From Neelides folsomi (taxonomy: Eukaryota; Arthropoda; Collembola; Neelipleona; Neelidae): a stretch of DNA of 64,000 bases. The position numbers and the translations under genes were made by a program. Of this stretch, positions 24,441 through 36,747 are shown piece after piece. The stretch lies in NCBI GenBank assembly GCA_034687125.1, contig JAQGBZ010000007.1, positions 496,001 to 560,000 of the forward strand, in the 5' to 3' direction. The number at the start of each line of letters is the position of its first letter. Within the stretch, counting starts at the first letter, position 1. The notes beneath the pieces were generated by a model that did no database searches, had not been told where the DNA came from, and was given only the letters and a program-made list of their open reading frames with translations.

Positions 24441-25448
24441 TTGGAACTTGGCGAATTGTTACACGCTGGAACGATTTGTAATTAAGGGAAATAGAGTTAT
24501 TATGGACTCCCTCGCTCAACCCGTTTTTATCAATTTGTATCTTCATAAGCCATCAGCTATTCAGGATAAGTTCCTCCGAGCTTTCTCGCTAGCGACGTTC
24601 AAGCAAGTGGACGCCATTGAAGAATGCATTAGCAAGTGAGTATTATTAAGAAATTAATAATAATTATGATCATTAAATTGAGGATTATCATGATTTGAGA
24701 GTATGTATATTTTAATATTGTTATTAAAAAAATCAATTATTGATCATTATCTAAATAACTCAAAATCATAATTTAGAGTGGGCGTGTTTGAAGAAGAGGA
24801 TTTTCAACCCTCTGTGTATGACTACAACCTTGCGAATCACACTTCAGATGTAAGAGTGAGCTCCATGTTGAGAGAATGCGAGGAAGATATTCAATAACGT
24901 CTCAAAATGGGAAAACGGAAACTGCTGGAGATGTGGAAGCGTTAAATGCGTTGATGGCACGGCTCCGTTTCACTCGAGTCTTTCACTCGCTCCTTCTTCA
25001 TCTTTGGAAAAGGGACAACATTGGAGAATGCCCCAAGCTCAATTCCGTTTGTTCCGAAGCAATCGCCACTCTCCAAAAAACAATTTCTTTGGGCGTCCAG
25101 AGAGCTACCGTTAATTATACTGATTAAATATATTTTACTTGAAATGTTGAGATTTCAATTCAATTGCATAGTTAGGTATACAATATTAAACCTAAGGTTC
25201 CTTAGTATTTTATAATATTTCATACTAAACATGGTAGATTTTTAAACAAATTGGGTGACTTCATGATCGGGTTTGAGATTCTAGTCAATCAACGGCTTTT
25301 ACCCCCAACATTTCCGAGATCTCCTCGGATCAAATTCCCGGACGCGGCGTTTCAGTTCATTGAGAGTCTTCTCGGGAGGATGAAAACGGTTTTGAAGATC
25401 ACTGGGCTTGGGAACTTCCACGGCGTGGTTGAGTTGAGACTGAGTTGA
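24441..25448 (+). pseudogene. NAA35: NAA35 N-terminal/middle fragment, broken
   Basis: This stretch encodes, in order, pieces of NAA35. LELGELLH (24441) matches human LKLGELLH. SLAQPVFINLYLHKP matches [35 protein letters not shown] matches [35 protein letters not shown] matches FSRVKFTRVLLTVL. MIGFEILVNQRLLPPTFPR matches MMGFEPLVNQRLLPPTFPR. A true intron remains (24636-24776), so it arose by DNA duplication or rearrangement, not by retroposition. It looks dead: about 75 residues expected between LGELLH and SLAQ, including the family's EAMSAIEMMDPKMDAG, are missing along with a frame change; a TAA follows EEDIQ near 24892; a second frame change precedes LRFTRV; and similarity fades after GNFHGVVE at about 25430. 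A further degenerate intron probably spans 25110-25232. Confidence 0.75.
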
Positions 25449-28400
25449 ATGAGACACGGCGTAAAGGAGACAGGTCGAGTACACGTTTCCATAATCATAT
25501 CATATTGAGGATATGTGGACGTCTTGGATGTGTGTAGAAGAGCTACATAGTGGATTTGTTTAGCCACGGGCGAGGATGAGTGGCTCTGAGGGCGGAATGA
25601 GATTCCATTCCCAGACTCACAGTGAGTCAAAGATGAGATAGGAACAGGAAATCGGTACATGATCTTGTATTCAACAGCATGAACCCTTTGGCCACATTTT
25701 GGGTCAAGCATATTAAAGCTTTTTCCCCATCACAAACCTTCATATCTTTTAATTTCTCTTGGAATAATTCTATGAATTATATAGTTTTTGTGCCAATGAA
25801 CAATTCTCCCTTTTTCATCACTCCTCGGTCCGTTCTCAAAGTTCAGGCCTTCTGAAACATTATGTTAAAAGGAGTTGATGATCTCTCACTCTCTTCCGAC
25901 CTTTTTTCTCCACATTTCTGAGAGCTGATACACATAAGTACAAAGGATGGCCATACATTATCATTTTATGTGGTAGTAATAAGTATAATGGATTTTTAAA
26001 CCTATTCGACCACCCCTCAGTCCGTTTCCTCATCCCAGCTTGGAGCATTTAAAACAATTGGAGAGTCAATTCCTCTGTTTCCAATCCGTTCCGCAATGTT
26101 CCACAAGGAGGATCCAATTAAACCATTAGTCCTCCTGTGCCGCAAAGGGGAATTATCCCGTCCCATCCTCCTTCTTCGGCCGAGGCGAAATGAGACACCC
26201 GACAATGAATGAGGAGACACACGTTGTTTCGGAAGCCTCCTCTCTCCAGTCCATTTTTTCCCAAAAGATGAGCTCCCAAGTAAGGGAGAAAGAGGGAGGG
26301 GATAGATATAGGGAAACATACATAGGTTGTAAAACAATAAGGGAAGATCTAATTTGCTATTAGGTGGAAGACACTTAAATTAAAGTGGACTTGCATGCCT
26401 CTTGGTTGACCATACTCGTATGTACCCATTTTTCATACATGGAAAAGAGGCTTTTTCGGCCAATGACCTTCACTTGGAAAGATATATATGAGGAAGACAA
26501 ATCTCGACTGAGCCTCTCAGTCAGTTAAATTAAGGCTCTCTCTCTCTCTCATTCAATATTACTACTTTTACCCAACAAATGGTAAAAAAGAGGAGCAATT
26601 AATACCTCTCACAAACTCTCCTTTCCCCTCTTCCCCAACGAGGAGCTCCAAGGGTTGAGAGAATGCATTATAAATAATACTTATTTTCTGAGAATGTAAT
26701 ACTCGTCCCATAAATTAATTTGAGCTCCGTCATTTATGTTCCTAACAGAGGCTGGGCTTCGAATCCACTCCCGAGTTTCTGGTGGAAAATATGATGCTTA
26801 TCACGCAGAACAGAAGAGCATGTCAAATGGATGGTCATTACAATGCGTGGAGTAAGAGACAATTAGTTTTTTTCCGTTTTATATGAAGATGAAGGCGAGT
26901 CGGACCGTGGAGTCAACTTTTACAACTTTTCTGTTGGGTTGCTATTTTTGGCCCTTGTTCCGATCCCTCTCTCAGCTCTCCGAATCTCACCGAATCCCTT
27001 TGAGCTTCTTCTTGCTCCTCCTTCTTGCCCACGCCCCAAAACATTTCCTCGCCTTCATCTGTTTCACCCACATTTGTGGTCATGCAGGGTTTGGTTCAAA
27101 GATTCATAATTGTCATTCAGAATTCATTGATTAAATGATTTTATCAATTTAATTTTAAATATCATCTAATCATTGATTCATATACATACCTATGTACAAT
27201 GAGAATGTAGAGCAAATCGTAAATAAATTAAGTTATACTTTTTAAATTCAATGATTAATTCAAGATTTTAATAAAAATAAATTGGATTTATGTAAGTTGT
27301 GTTATTTAGCCGAAAATATTTATAAAAGATGTACCGTTTTCATTAACCCTATACATCAAATTAATGTACTGTAAAATGAAACAATCATTGAGTCCATTGA
27401 TGTTAATAATTAGATAAATGATTCAATTTGGCGCAAGGTAAATTATTACAGAGATTCTACCACGAAAATAGCAAAGTTGGGAAATGGATCAATGAATTTT
27501 GTCCCGTTTGTTCCACAGACCGAAAGATTTGTAGAAAGATTTAACAAGAGCGTTTTTCTCCTTGCTTTACTCTTTCAGAGAATTGGTCATTAAGAGCAAA
27601 TGTTCCATATCCATTGATTCACCACAATAAGAGTAATTGGCAGGTAGGATTGTGAGAATTGTCCTTTGATGAGAGATCACATTTGGATGTGAGTTGTTTG
27701 TGCGGGCGGAGATTGGGAGGATGGTCTATTGAGGGAGTCGCTGCTGCCGAGGGTTCATTTTTTCTCATTCACTCCTTCGTGGGTGGACCAATCGCTGCAT
27801 AACCAATTAAACATAAGAGAGTCGATTGTCAAGGACCTCGTCAGCACTTCACATCCCTTCGCCAACGAGGTGCAGAAAATCACTATCGAACACTATTTTG
27901 ATTACAATGGGGGGCTATAGGGAAGGATGAACGGGGTTTTAGTACTTGGAACCATCAACACAGCATTTGCGAATCTGTTTGGGAATTAACCAACGAGAAC
28001 CGTTTGGTTTTAATACCTCTTAAATACCACATAAGATCCTTTATATTACTACTTACATTGTTACTCGGAATTGTTTATGAGGGAAAACAAACCTGGGGAA
28101 TTTATTTATTTTCCTAAAGATTATACCTGTTGGATGTGCGAGAAACTTTGTTGAGTTTTGCCGTTGATGTCTTCTCTTCTTCATTCTCAACCTCCTGAGG
28201 AAATGCATTTGAGAGTTAAAGCCACAATGTTGCACTTGGTGTGATATGTTCACTTAACACATGTATATAGTATATCTACTACATGGAGAGATGTACTTAT
28301 GTACATAAATTATCTTTCCCATAGTTTGGGAATATTAAGAACAAAATATGCACATAAGGGACATTAACGTCCCAACCATTGAGATTTATTTTGACTACCT

Positions 28401-31400
28401 TCAATGATTGATCTCCTTTAGGCCGAGATGAGGATAAACGGTGCTGTGAATTCCTATAAGGAAATATTATGATATGAAACAATTAATTTTATTCAAATTG
28501 GGAAAATTTGGATTTCCAATAAAAATAGAGCGTGATGTAGTTTAAGTTTTTGCTCAAAACAACATTTCTTTGAATAATTAATGCATAAAAGGAAACTTGA
28601 AATGAAAGTTTTTCTCGAATTAACAAGAATCGCGAAATACGTCAAATAAGTGGTAAGGGGCAATAAATGACGAATCTTCATTGACGAACTATAATTTGAG
28701 GGCAGAATGATGATGAGTGATAGTTAATAAGGGAATGTCTCATCACACGGAAGAGTCATATTGAGAACGTTTTAAAGAGAATGAAGAGGAATATGTGAAA
28801 TGTATGGGAATGCATTTCATTGCATGTCAGGAGGAGCCAAAAATCCGGATTGGATTTAATGAGAAGGTATGTGGAGTTGCGGTTGAAGCAGAGGTTGAGG
28901 TATTTCAATCATTCCGTTTATAGAAAAAGATCAAGTGAATAATCGGTCGAGGAGATTGTAATCAAAAGGAGGAGAGGACGGGAATATCCTTGTCATTTAA
29001 TTGCCAGTCCTGCTGGTTGAGTGGCAAGTGGAAGTAGCCATAAATTATGTCTTTTCTGCCTCTGAGAACTATATCTTGACACACGGGGTAATTAAAAGCC
29101 TGTGTGTGAATGGCGAAAAAGGCGCTCGAAAGAAATAGAGTGCTTTTTGACACTGTGAATGCACAACGGAGCCGCTGGCAAGAATTTCCATAAGAAATAT
29201 TAGCTCACATGAGCTTTTAGCCGCAGCCGCTTTGTCATTTACTCATATGCCATTTCCTACATTTCATAAATCCTTGAGGATCCTACCTTCCCGCGATTGT
29301 TTCTTTAGATTACACTCCTATGATAATTCCTCATCCTATTAGAAAATAATAAAAGTGGCCATTTTTAAGTCTTCAGCCATTCACCTCAAAACGGTGGAGT
29401 GTGATGAGAGGGAAACTTTATTATCTAATTAGAAGGGCGAAGGGCCACTGGCCGACCGAAGGATGTCCAATGTCCGTCCACTCAAGGATCCTTTAAGGAG
29501 GAGAGAAGTAAGTGTTGTAATGACATTGGGGCCTTGAAAGTTCCTTTACCCTTTCCTTGAATTTGGAGAAATATTTGGTCCTAAAGGAGTATTTTGATGT
29601 AATCCCATCTTATCCCTCATCTTGGATCACTTCTCCTTCGCCACACCCGAAGCTACTCCACTAAATAAACCCACACATTGGAGAGATGAAGAGCTTGGAC
29701 GTTCCCACCAAGTTCCTTCCTCGCTCCCATGTCCACTCAAATGTGTATGCATGGAAGGAAAGCAGGTCTCGTACACAAGTTCCTCCTTCATGTGTACATT
29801 GATAAAATGATAGCGAGCAACAAGTTATGGCTTGCTCAAATTAAATGTAATTTTAATTCGCACGGCGATACCATCTACAGTAATTTCATTAAGAGAGATC
29901 ATCTACATCTTTCCTCTCTTTTTATTATTATAAGATTCCTCTTCCATTGAAGAAATAAAGAGAATCAAATATTTATTTCTCATATTTCTTATAGCCACTG
30001 AGAGGGAATGAGTTGAAAAACAATAAAGTCACTTGGCCGGATTCATTATTTACTTTCTAATTCATTTGAGGCCCAGAAGTGAAAGCATTGGCATCAAATG
30101 AACTTTATTTCCTCCTCATTCCAAACTGAGTAAAAATGACACAGATGTGAAATTAAACGAATGAATACAAATTATCTACTGATCAACAACACATTGGTAT
30201 TGGACGTCAATGGACTTCAGGTCCCATCATAAATTCACTACATGTCCATTACATCCAACTCAATCTTTTATTTTCCAATTTTATGATGAGAAAAAACAAG
30301 AGTTTTGGCAAATAAAAACTTGTGTATAGAAATGGGCGGACCTACCTATATAATATTTATTGGGAACTCCAACTGCCTGTTGAAGAGTTAAAAATGAAGG
30401 CTCTCGAATGGATATCTGAGATTCAAAATAACTTTTGTCTCTTCTAACGGTTCTTGAAGAATCAAAAAGGTGAAGGGCTTTTGTCAGCTCTGCTTAAATC
30501 TATCCACATTCATAATAATAAACTATATGAGGGTGAATGAAGCATTTTAAGGGTCACGAGGTATTTTGAACCAAGGAAAATAAGTGATATAATATTTGCC
30601 TATTCCACTTTGGGTCCAAAAGAGTGAGAATGGGGTGAATGAGGTATGGATATATAAAGTAATACAACAGTTGCGTTAGGTCATCTTTTTTGGGGTTGTT
30701 TACTCCGTTCAAGTCCAAGGCCTTTGAAAACACCCTTTCTCTCTTCTGAGTCTCAAAAAAGGTTTAGCCCTTTCCTCTCGCGGGTCATGCAAATCCAAGA
30801 GGATTCAACTCACAATCATCTTGTTGTTCTCCTCCGAGCCACAAAAGAGGAAACTCCATCAGAGTTGGTCAGCGTAGTCATCCGCATACCTTCTTATACT
30901 ACGGATATATACTCATATTGTATTCCAAGTATTTACTTTACGTCCAAACACATATCCAAGTACCAACATCCATAACACGTTCATTGAAGTAAACGCAACA
31001 GCTCGGGCAGTGAATCATCCAATACTGCATTGAACAACCAGTTGCTCCCTTCCCAATGCAATCCTTGCATGGAAACACCTTGTTTTCTGCTTTTAGAGCA
31101 ATAGTTAGCCAAAGGTTACTCATGGGGATATTTATATAATAAAGTTGAGATGAGGAATCAAAACGACCGCGGCGAGTTCTCCCCACTTATTATTACTTAC
31201 AAACTGCTAAGGTTAATAAGTTGAGGGAAGCCATTCATTCATGTCCACGTCGTTGAGAAGAAGGCGAATCGCCTCTCCGCGAATGAGGAGATCCAAAGAG
31301 TCAACAGGGTAGATGAGATAGCCCAAGTCAACTTTTTACATCTATTGCGCATTTAAAGTGTTTTCTTCCCCTGGCAGGAAGGGAAAAAAAGAAAACGTCA

Positions 31401-34400
31401 AAGTTTCATCTGTAACAATGGATGTATAAAATTCGAACCATCAATTTTCGCATGCTAATAACATGCAACGGTTAGCTACATGAAGATAAAATCATAAATC
31501 TATGATGGGGAAATGAATTCTTGTTCTCTCCGCTCTGACATTTTAGGTTAGAACGAAGGAACAAATTAAGTTGCATGGCCATTCAATTAAATGAACTAAA
31601 TTTCATAGATGATGTTTTCATGTCAAATGAGATTTTCGCTTCCCATTGTATCTGTAACTTTAAACCTGTCATTAGGATTTCAAACCTAACCCATGCAATG
31701 AAACTATTTCGAACTACTCTCAACGTCTCAAACTCAATCGACCTTTATTCCTTTCCAGAAAATCTTAATTTTTTGAAAATACAGAACCATTAGCAAAACT
31801 TCAACTTCAACCTCCCAAAATCTACTATTTTAAATACACAAAAATATTATGAAATTCCTATGAAAAATTTACTTTAATGTAATGACTGTTATGTAAAGAA
31901 TTCCTGTGAAAATTATATTACAAATAAATTGTTTCTTTATATTCGTTTGATTGGTCTTATTGAACAAGAATCGCTATATATCACTTTTATACCAGTAAAA
32001 TATTATTGTAATTAGAATACGGAATTGTCAATTTGGATATTACTTTGACACTTGGATTCGGAAAATAAGTACAGTATGTATGAAATCATAAGTAAAATAA
32101 TGATTTCGTGAATGGAACGTGTGTTTATTGAAATCGTGTAAGGAAAGATGTTCTATATGTATTAGAGCATTGTTAATATGTAAAAGATAATCCAGAGAGA
32201 AGAGAAGGAATGTAGAGATAATCCTATATGGATATATACGCATCTCGCAAGGTTGTGAAGGAGGGATGTTTGTGCGTGAGAGCCCTTGCCAAAGGAAGGG
32301 GCAACGAGACTTTACCCCAATCTTGGCTTACTCTAACCCTTCTTCCATTTATTCGCCCTAAGAAGATGCGAGGGATTTGAAGAGTTGTGAAAGGGCGGCG
32401 AGTGGAGAGGAGCAGTCGAACGTCGGACCACGTCCAGTCCACAAGATCCACTCAAGAGATCAAGGCAGCTCCAAGGAGTTCACACAGTTTATATTTTCGG
32501 TGAGTCCACTACATTTTTATTCTTCCTTCTAATAATGAAGGTTGTTGGAATAATTAATTGAATAAATATTATATATTAGGTCCTCGTTTTAAATTAAAAA
32601 AGTAAATTGAAGCATTTATGAGAAAAAATCATTTTTTGAGAAAAGTTAAATAGTTGAGGAATTTAATACACAGGATACTTTGTAATATTTGGGAAATGTT
32701 GAGTTTCGATATTTAAATTTAGGATTTGATTTTGCAATAGTTTGTTCACTTTGTTCCAACTTGAATTTGTTTGGTGTTGGTGGAATAAAAGAAAGTCTGT
32801 TAAAAGCCAAGTCGTGTGTGAGATAAAATAAATGTGCTAAAGGTAGAATCATCTTCAGTACCAAAATGAATCTCTTAAATGTCAAAAACGCCGGAGTAGG
32901 TTTTTATGTTCTTTTTCATTATTGCTCAAAGGGTTTTCTTGTCTACGTGTGTGAGTTTGGGCCGAGAAGGGGATTGGATTGTCTCACCGAGGGGAATAAT
33001 TTATATAAATTCATTTCTCCTGATTGCATATTAGAAATATTAGAGTGGGCCAATTTTCATCCCCAAAGTTGAAGAAATGAGGGACGAGGGATTTAGCTCG
33101 TGGGGTGATGGTCGCCGATTGGAAAGAAATGTTTCAATTTCTTCGAATGGGGTAATTTCTTCTCCACTCACCGCAGAGCGGCTAAAGGTTCATCTTGGCT
33201 CATTTGAAGTGTATGGGGAGAAGGAGGGATGGAAAATAGGGCCTTTGACAAAAAAGTAGTTTGAGAGGATTCTCTCTCCCAAGCACAATAAGTTGTTTAC
33301 TTTTATTAAACATTTAGCGAGAAATTATTAAATTAAGGTGGAATGGTGGTGAGGCAGAAAAGAGGTTTATATTGGTGGAAGGAGCTTTACCAGTGACGTG
33401 AACCTTTTTTGCTCCAAGAACCTCTCCAAGAGAGAATCTCTTCGTTTAAAGCCGAGACCAACGTGTGTACCTAATATACGAATATTGTGAGAATTCCATC
33501 TTTCACTTGAGATCACTTTGTTCTTTCGCTCCTCCAAGTAAGCATTTATTCCACCCCGTGCTTCCAAACAACCTCATTTGTTTAGACTCCCTCGACTCAG
33601 AGTTCACTCCAATTCCTCTCTCGGCTATCTCACACCGTTCGGACAAACCATTATCAAAAGTTATTTTTAAGGTAATTTCGCTATTTTCACTCTCTGTCTC
33701 CATACACACTTTTCTCTTCATTCTTTCCAACCCCCTTTTTTCTCTACTTTATATGTTACGTAAGATAAGTCATTCTGGTAGGATTCACATTTCCCTCCAA
33801 ATCCAAGAATCATCTCAATTCCTTTAGTAATTTACGTTTTAAGGCCAATGATTTCATCCAATTCCCAATTGTCGCTTGAATCTAAATATATTTTATTCGG
33901 CATTTGACTTGTGACATTTAGAATGTCAAATGCTTTCTTTTCGTTCAATGATTTTCTTATTTCAATTTCAATTGTATTTCATACCTTTATATTACCCGTT
34001 TTAAGTATTTCTATTCTTGAGTAGTCATTATTTGAATTTTTTATACCCATACAGTAGATTATATGAATAATATGTATCTAACCATTAGTTTATTTATTAT
34101 TTACACTATCAAACAGTATCTGTAGAACATAGTTTAATAATAAAATTATGTAATTTTTGAAATGTTCTCTAAGGTGCAAATATAATAGTACTTACTATAC
34201 ATTATATACACACATTTATGTATGTTTAGATTATGCATTCATGCTTACTTCCACTCTGACTTCCTATCTTTACTATAAAACAAGCTATTATTATAACTAC
34301 ATCCATAAATTACGAGCTGTCTTAGAGGTAGATTTGATTTTTCTGTAAGATTCTACGAATGAAATTATTTGAATATTATTCCTTGTAAATCCAATATTAG

Positions 34401-34700
34401 CAAATTGGAATGGACAGAATTGATATCGGAGTGGACAATGAATGTATAGATCTGTGCATGATCGAATCTTGATGGATAAACCCTAATATTGGTGTGAATC
34501 AATCTGAAGATTGTGTTTTGTTGTTGTTGGGGGGAGGTTTAATTGTGGGTGTAAATAAATGATGGTTTCATTGAGAGGAGGTAGGAAGAGGAATTTGGTG
34601 TGGTGGTGACAAGTGGGTCTCGTGGAGGGCTTGGGCTGTAGTAGGAGCTGGCCAGGCCCCGCAGGTTGGAGAATCAATCGTATAGGAATCAAGGAGGATA
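25449..34700. other. Long intergenic region without a supported gene
   Basis: About 9 kb in which no ORF on either strand shows a domain, codon bias or exon chain. It alternates AT-rich stretches (27.1-27.5, 31.5-32.2 and 33.8-34.4 kb) with more balanced blocks (25.5-26.9, 28.7-31.4, 32.2-33.8 kb). A CT microsatellite lies at about 26538-26552. A donor-like TTTTCG|GTGAGTCC near 32500 follows a GC-richer 250-bp block and could mark an untranslated first exon. The balanced blocks may be regulatory DNA for a neighbouring gene. Confidence 0.5.
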
Positions 34701-34732
34701 AAAGAGAAGTTGAAGGTGTAATGAGGCCTGGG

Positions 34733-34770
34733 CAGTATAAATGGGCTGCAAAAAGCGATATATAAATACA
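34733..34770 (+). promoter_or_regulatory. TATA boxes of the CtBP-motif gene
   Basis: Two TATA-type motifs in tandem: TATAAAT at 34736-34742 inside GGCAGTATAAATGG, and TATATAAATA at 34759-34768. They stand about 70-180 bp upstream of a clean splice donor (AGA|GTGAGTAC, 34913), which fits a short untranslated first exon starting near 34770-34800 and spliced to the GC-rich exon at 35503. Confidence 0.55.
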
Positions 34771-34817
34771 AAAGAATGGGTGGGTTTTTTAAGCCTGCCT
34801 GAGAATTCTTAGAGGTC

Positions 34818-35545
34818 ATGCACTCTTGGTCTGCAGGCCAGATGCGGTCATCTCTCGAAACAGGTTTCTGCTTCAAGTCTTTCGTCGATTTTCCACAATT
34901 CCGAGTCAGAGAGTGAGTACCTTTCCTACTCCTCTTCTTTTGTTCTAATGCACTTTTTTAACTCTCCGCGAGTCAAAGGTGGGAATGGAGCAAAAGAATT
35001 AAAATGGAAAGAAATTGGAAGGGGACGACCCGACCGCGTGTAATTGCCCAGATTCCCTCCACTGCCATTCTCCCGTGATTTGTCATCTCTGATGTCGCGG
35101 AGGGACACACGGTCCAGAATAGGAAAGCACATGGGACATTTGTACATTGAGGGTCTGAGAATGTATATAATAATATTAGTAGTTCGTATTTATATCGAGT
35201 TCCTCTTATGAGAAAATCCTGCCATTTGAGGAGAATTTTGACAGTGGCGATAATCTAATGGAAGCGAAAAAACTGGTCTGTGCTACTTTTTTCGTCTCTG
35301 CGTCATATTACATACAATGGTTGGTATGTTGTGCATATGTATAAGGCACCACGTGTAAGCCCTATGATGATGAAGGAATAAATGAATTCACCTAAAAGGG
35401 CAATTTACCTCTTCACGGACCAGAAGTCTGAGAAAGATGGTCGCTGTTTGCGAGCCTCGCGTTTCCGCATCCGAGTGTGTCTAACCGAGAGTGTTGTTTC
35501 AGGATGTTGGCGGCCGCCAGAGCCCGCCGTCCCTCGGCCATCTGA
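34818..35545 (+). other. Spliced upstream ORF (45 codons) in the 5' leader
   Basis: If the leader is spliced from 34912 to 35503 (intron GTGAGT...TTTCAG), an ORF starts at ATG 34818 (MHSWSAGQMRSS...) and runs across the junction to a TGA at 35543-35545, only 5 bases before the main ATG at 35551. A nested ATG at 35504 gives a 13-codon version in the same frame. Such an ORF would be expected to lower or regulate translation of the main frame. I infer this from position; peptide function is unknown. Confidence 0.4.
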
Positions 35546-35550
35546 CCGCC

Positions 35551-36747
35551 ATGGTCCTACGAGCTCCCTCCGCGGCGAACCACGAACCCGCCCCCATCGA
35601 CCTGAGCAAAAAGGACCGGCGGTCCCCCGACCCTCCTCGTCAGACTCGTAGTGATGTGAAGTGGAGAGAAGGGAAGTTCGAGGAGGAGTTCTCCTCTCCC
35701 GACTCCGGCCTCCACCGGGACTCGCCGGGTGAGGAGGAGGACGTCTCGAGCACCAAGCCCACCTCCCCGCCCGCCCGCAAACAAACCCTCATCCCCCTCT
35801 CGCTCATCCGGGCTCGGTACAAAGAGGAAAAGGAAATGCCCAAGCCCGAACCGCCTCACGTCCTCACCAAACGGGCCCGCCTCGAGGAAATGGTCACGAA
35901 CATCAAGAAGTCGACGCGGAAGACGAACTCGGACGACGAGTCCTCGTCCGGCGACCATGTGACCTCCAGCGACGAGGTAGCCGAGGAGCCGACCGACCTT
36001 CGCCGCCAGCCCGGGAAGGACCTCTTGGAGGACGAGCCATGCAACCTAGTCTCCGGCAAGGAGACCCCCTTCCCCGACTCCGACCCGTGGAAGGGGAAGG
36101 GGCTGGAGGGGCTGTCGGCGGCCGAAGCCGCCCGCCTCTACGCCGTCGACCCCGAAGCCTACCAGCAACAGATAATGCAACTCCAGCTGACGTCCGCCGC
36201 CATGCTCGGGAACCCCGGCGGGCTGCTGAAGGCCATGGGCAGCTACCCGCCCTGGCTCTACCTCGGCTACTACTCCCAGCTCCTCCACAGTTTCCAAGCT
36301 CAAGAAATCATACGTCAGTACGCGATCCAGTCACAGTCCCTCGGGTCCACCACCGTTAGTCAAGGCGAGAAGGTGAGTCGGGCGGACTCCCCGCAACCTC
36401 ACCAGCCCCTCTTTCTCCGCCAGAGCCCCAGTGTTCCTCGGACCCTGCCGCCGGCGGGCTACAGTTGCCAGTCCCCCATGAGCCCCGCGTCCCTCAGCGA
36501 GGGCCCGACGGCCATCGACTCCGACTCTTCCCTTGTGGGGCAGTCGGGCGGGAAGCGGGCTCCGAGGGCCATGACTGGCCGCCATGTGAGGACCGGGACC
36601 GGGGCCTCGCCCTCGACGCTCCAGACCCTGCGCCACAAGATCCAGGAACGGCAGCGGATGAAGGCCCAGCAAATCCGCCACGACCTGGCCCTCCAGTCCC
36701 ACGTGAAGGGCAAAGGGCCGAAGTACATGAAGAAACCGAAGAAATGA
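35551..36747 (+). CDS. CtBP-motif (PIDLSKK) nuclear protein, 398 aa, unrecognised
   Basis: A single GC-rich coding exon with a strong Kozak start (GACCGCCATGG) at 35551; exon 2 begins at the acceptor TTGTTTCAG|GATG (35503). Residues 15-21 are PIDLSKK, the PxDLS-type motif by which repressors bind the co-repressor CtBP; a second, weaker match (PTDLRR) lies near 147. The middle (about 205-260) is hydrophobic and may fold: SAAEAARLYAVDPEAYQQQI and YPPWLYLGYYSQLLHSFQAQ. The C-terminus (about 343-398) is basic: RHVRTGTGASPSTLQTLRHK, a Gln/Lys/Arg helix, and a KKPKK end that could be a nuclear localisation signal. No zinc finger, bZIP, homeodomain or nuclear-receptor domain is visible, so DNA binding may be indirect. 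The PIDLS motif and acid/Ser-rich body resemble repressors such as Giant or Knirps, but I cannot assign a family. Codon third positions are strikingly G/C compared with the housekeeping genes nearby. Confidence 0.75.
   Translation: MVLRAPSAANHEPAPIDLSKKDRRSPDPPRQTRSDVKWREGKFEEEFSSPDSGLHRDSPGEEEDVSSTKPTSPPARKQTLIPLSLIRARYKEEKEMPKPEPPHVLTKRARLEEMVTNIKKSTRKTNSDDESSSGDHVTSSDEVAEEPTDLRRQPGKDLLEDEPCNLVSGKETPFPDSDPWKGKGLEGLSAAEAARLYAVDPEAYQQQIMQLQLTSAAMLGNPGGLLKAMGSYPPWLYLGYYSQLLHSFQAQEIIRQYAIQSQSLGSTTVSQGEKVSRADSPQPHQPLFLRQSPSVPRTLPPAGYSCQSPMSPASLSEGPTAIDSDSSLVGQSGGKRAPRAMTGRHVRTGTGASPSTLQTLRHKIQERQRMKAQQIRHDLALQSHVKGKGPKYMKKPKK

Noticed and set aside
26750-26775. tRNA T-loop-like CTTCGAATCC
   Set aside because: No pairing T stem, acceptor stem or A/B box spacing around it.
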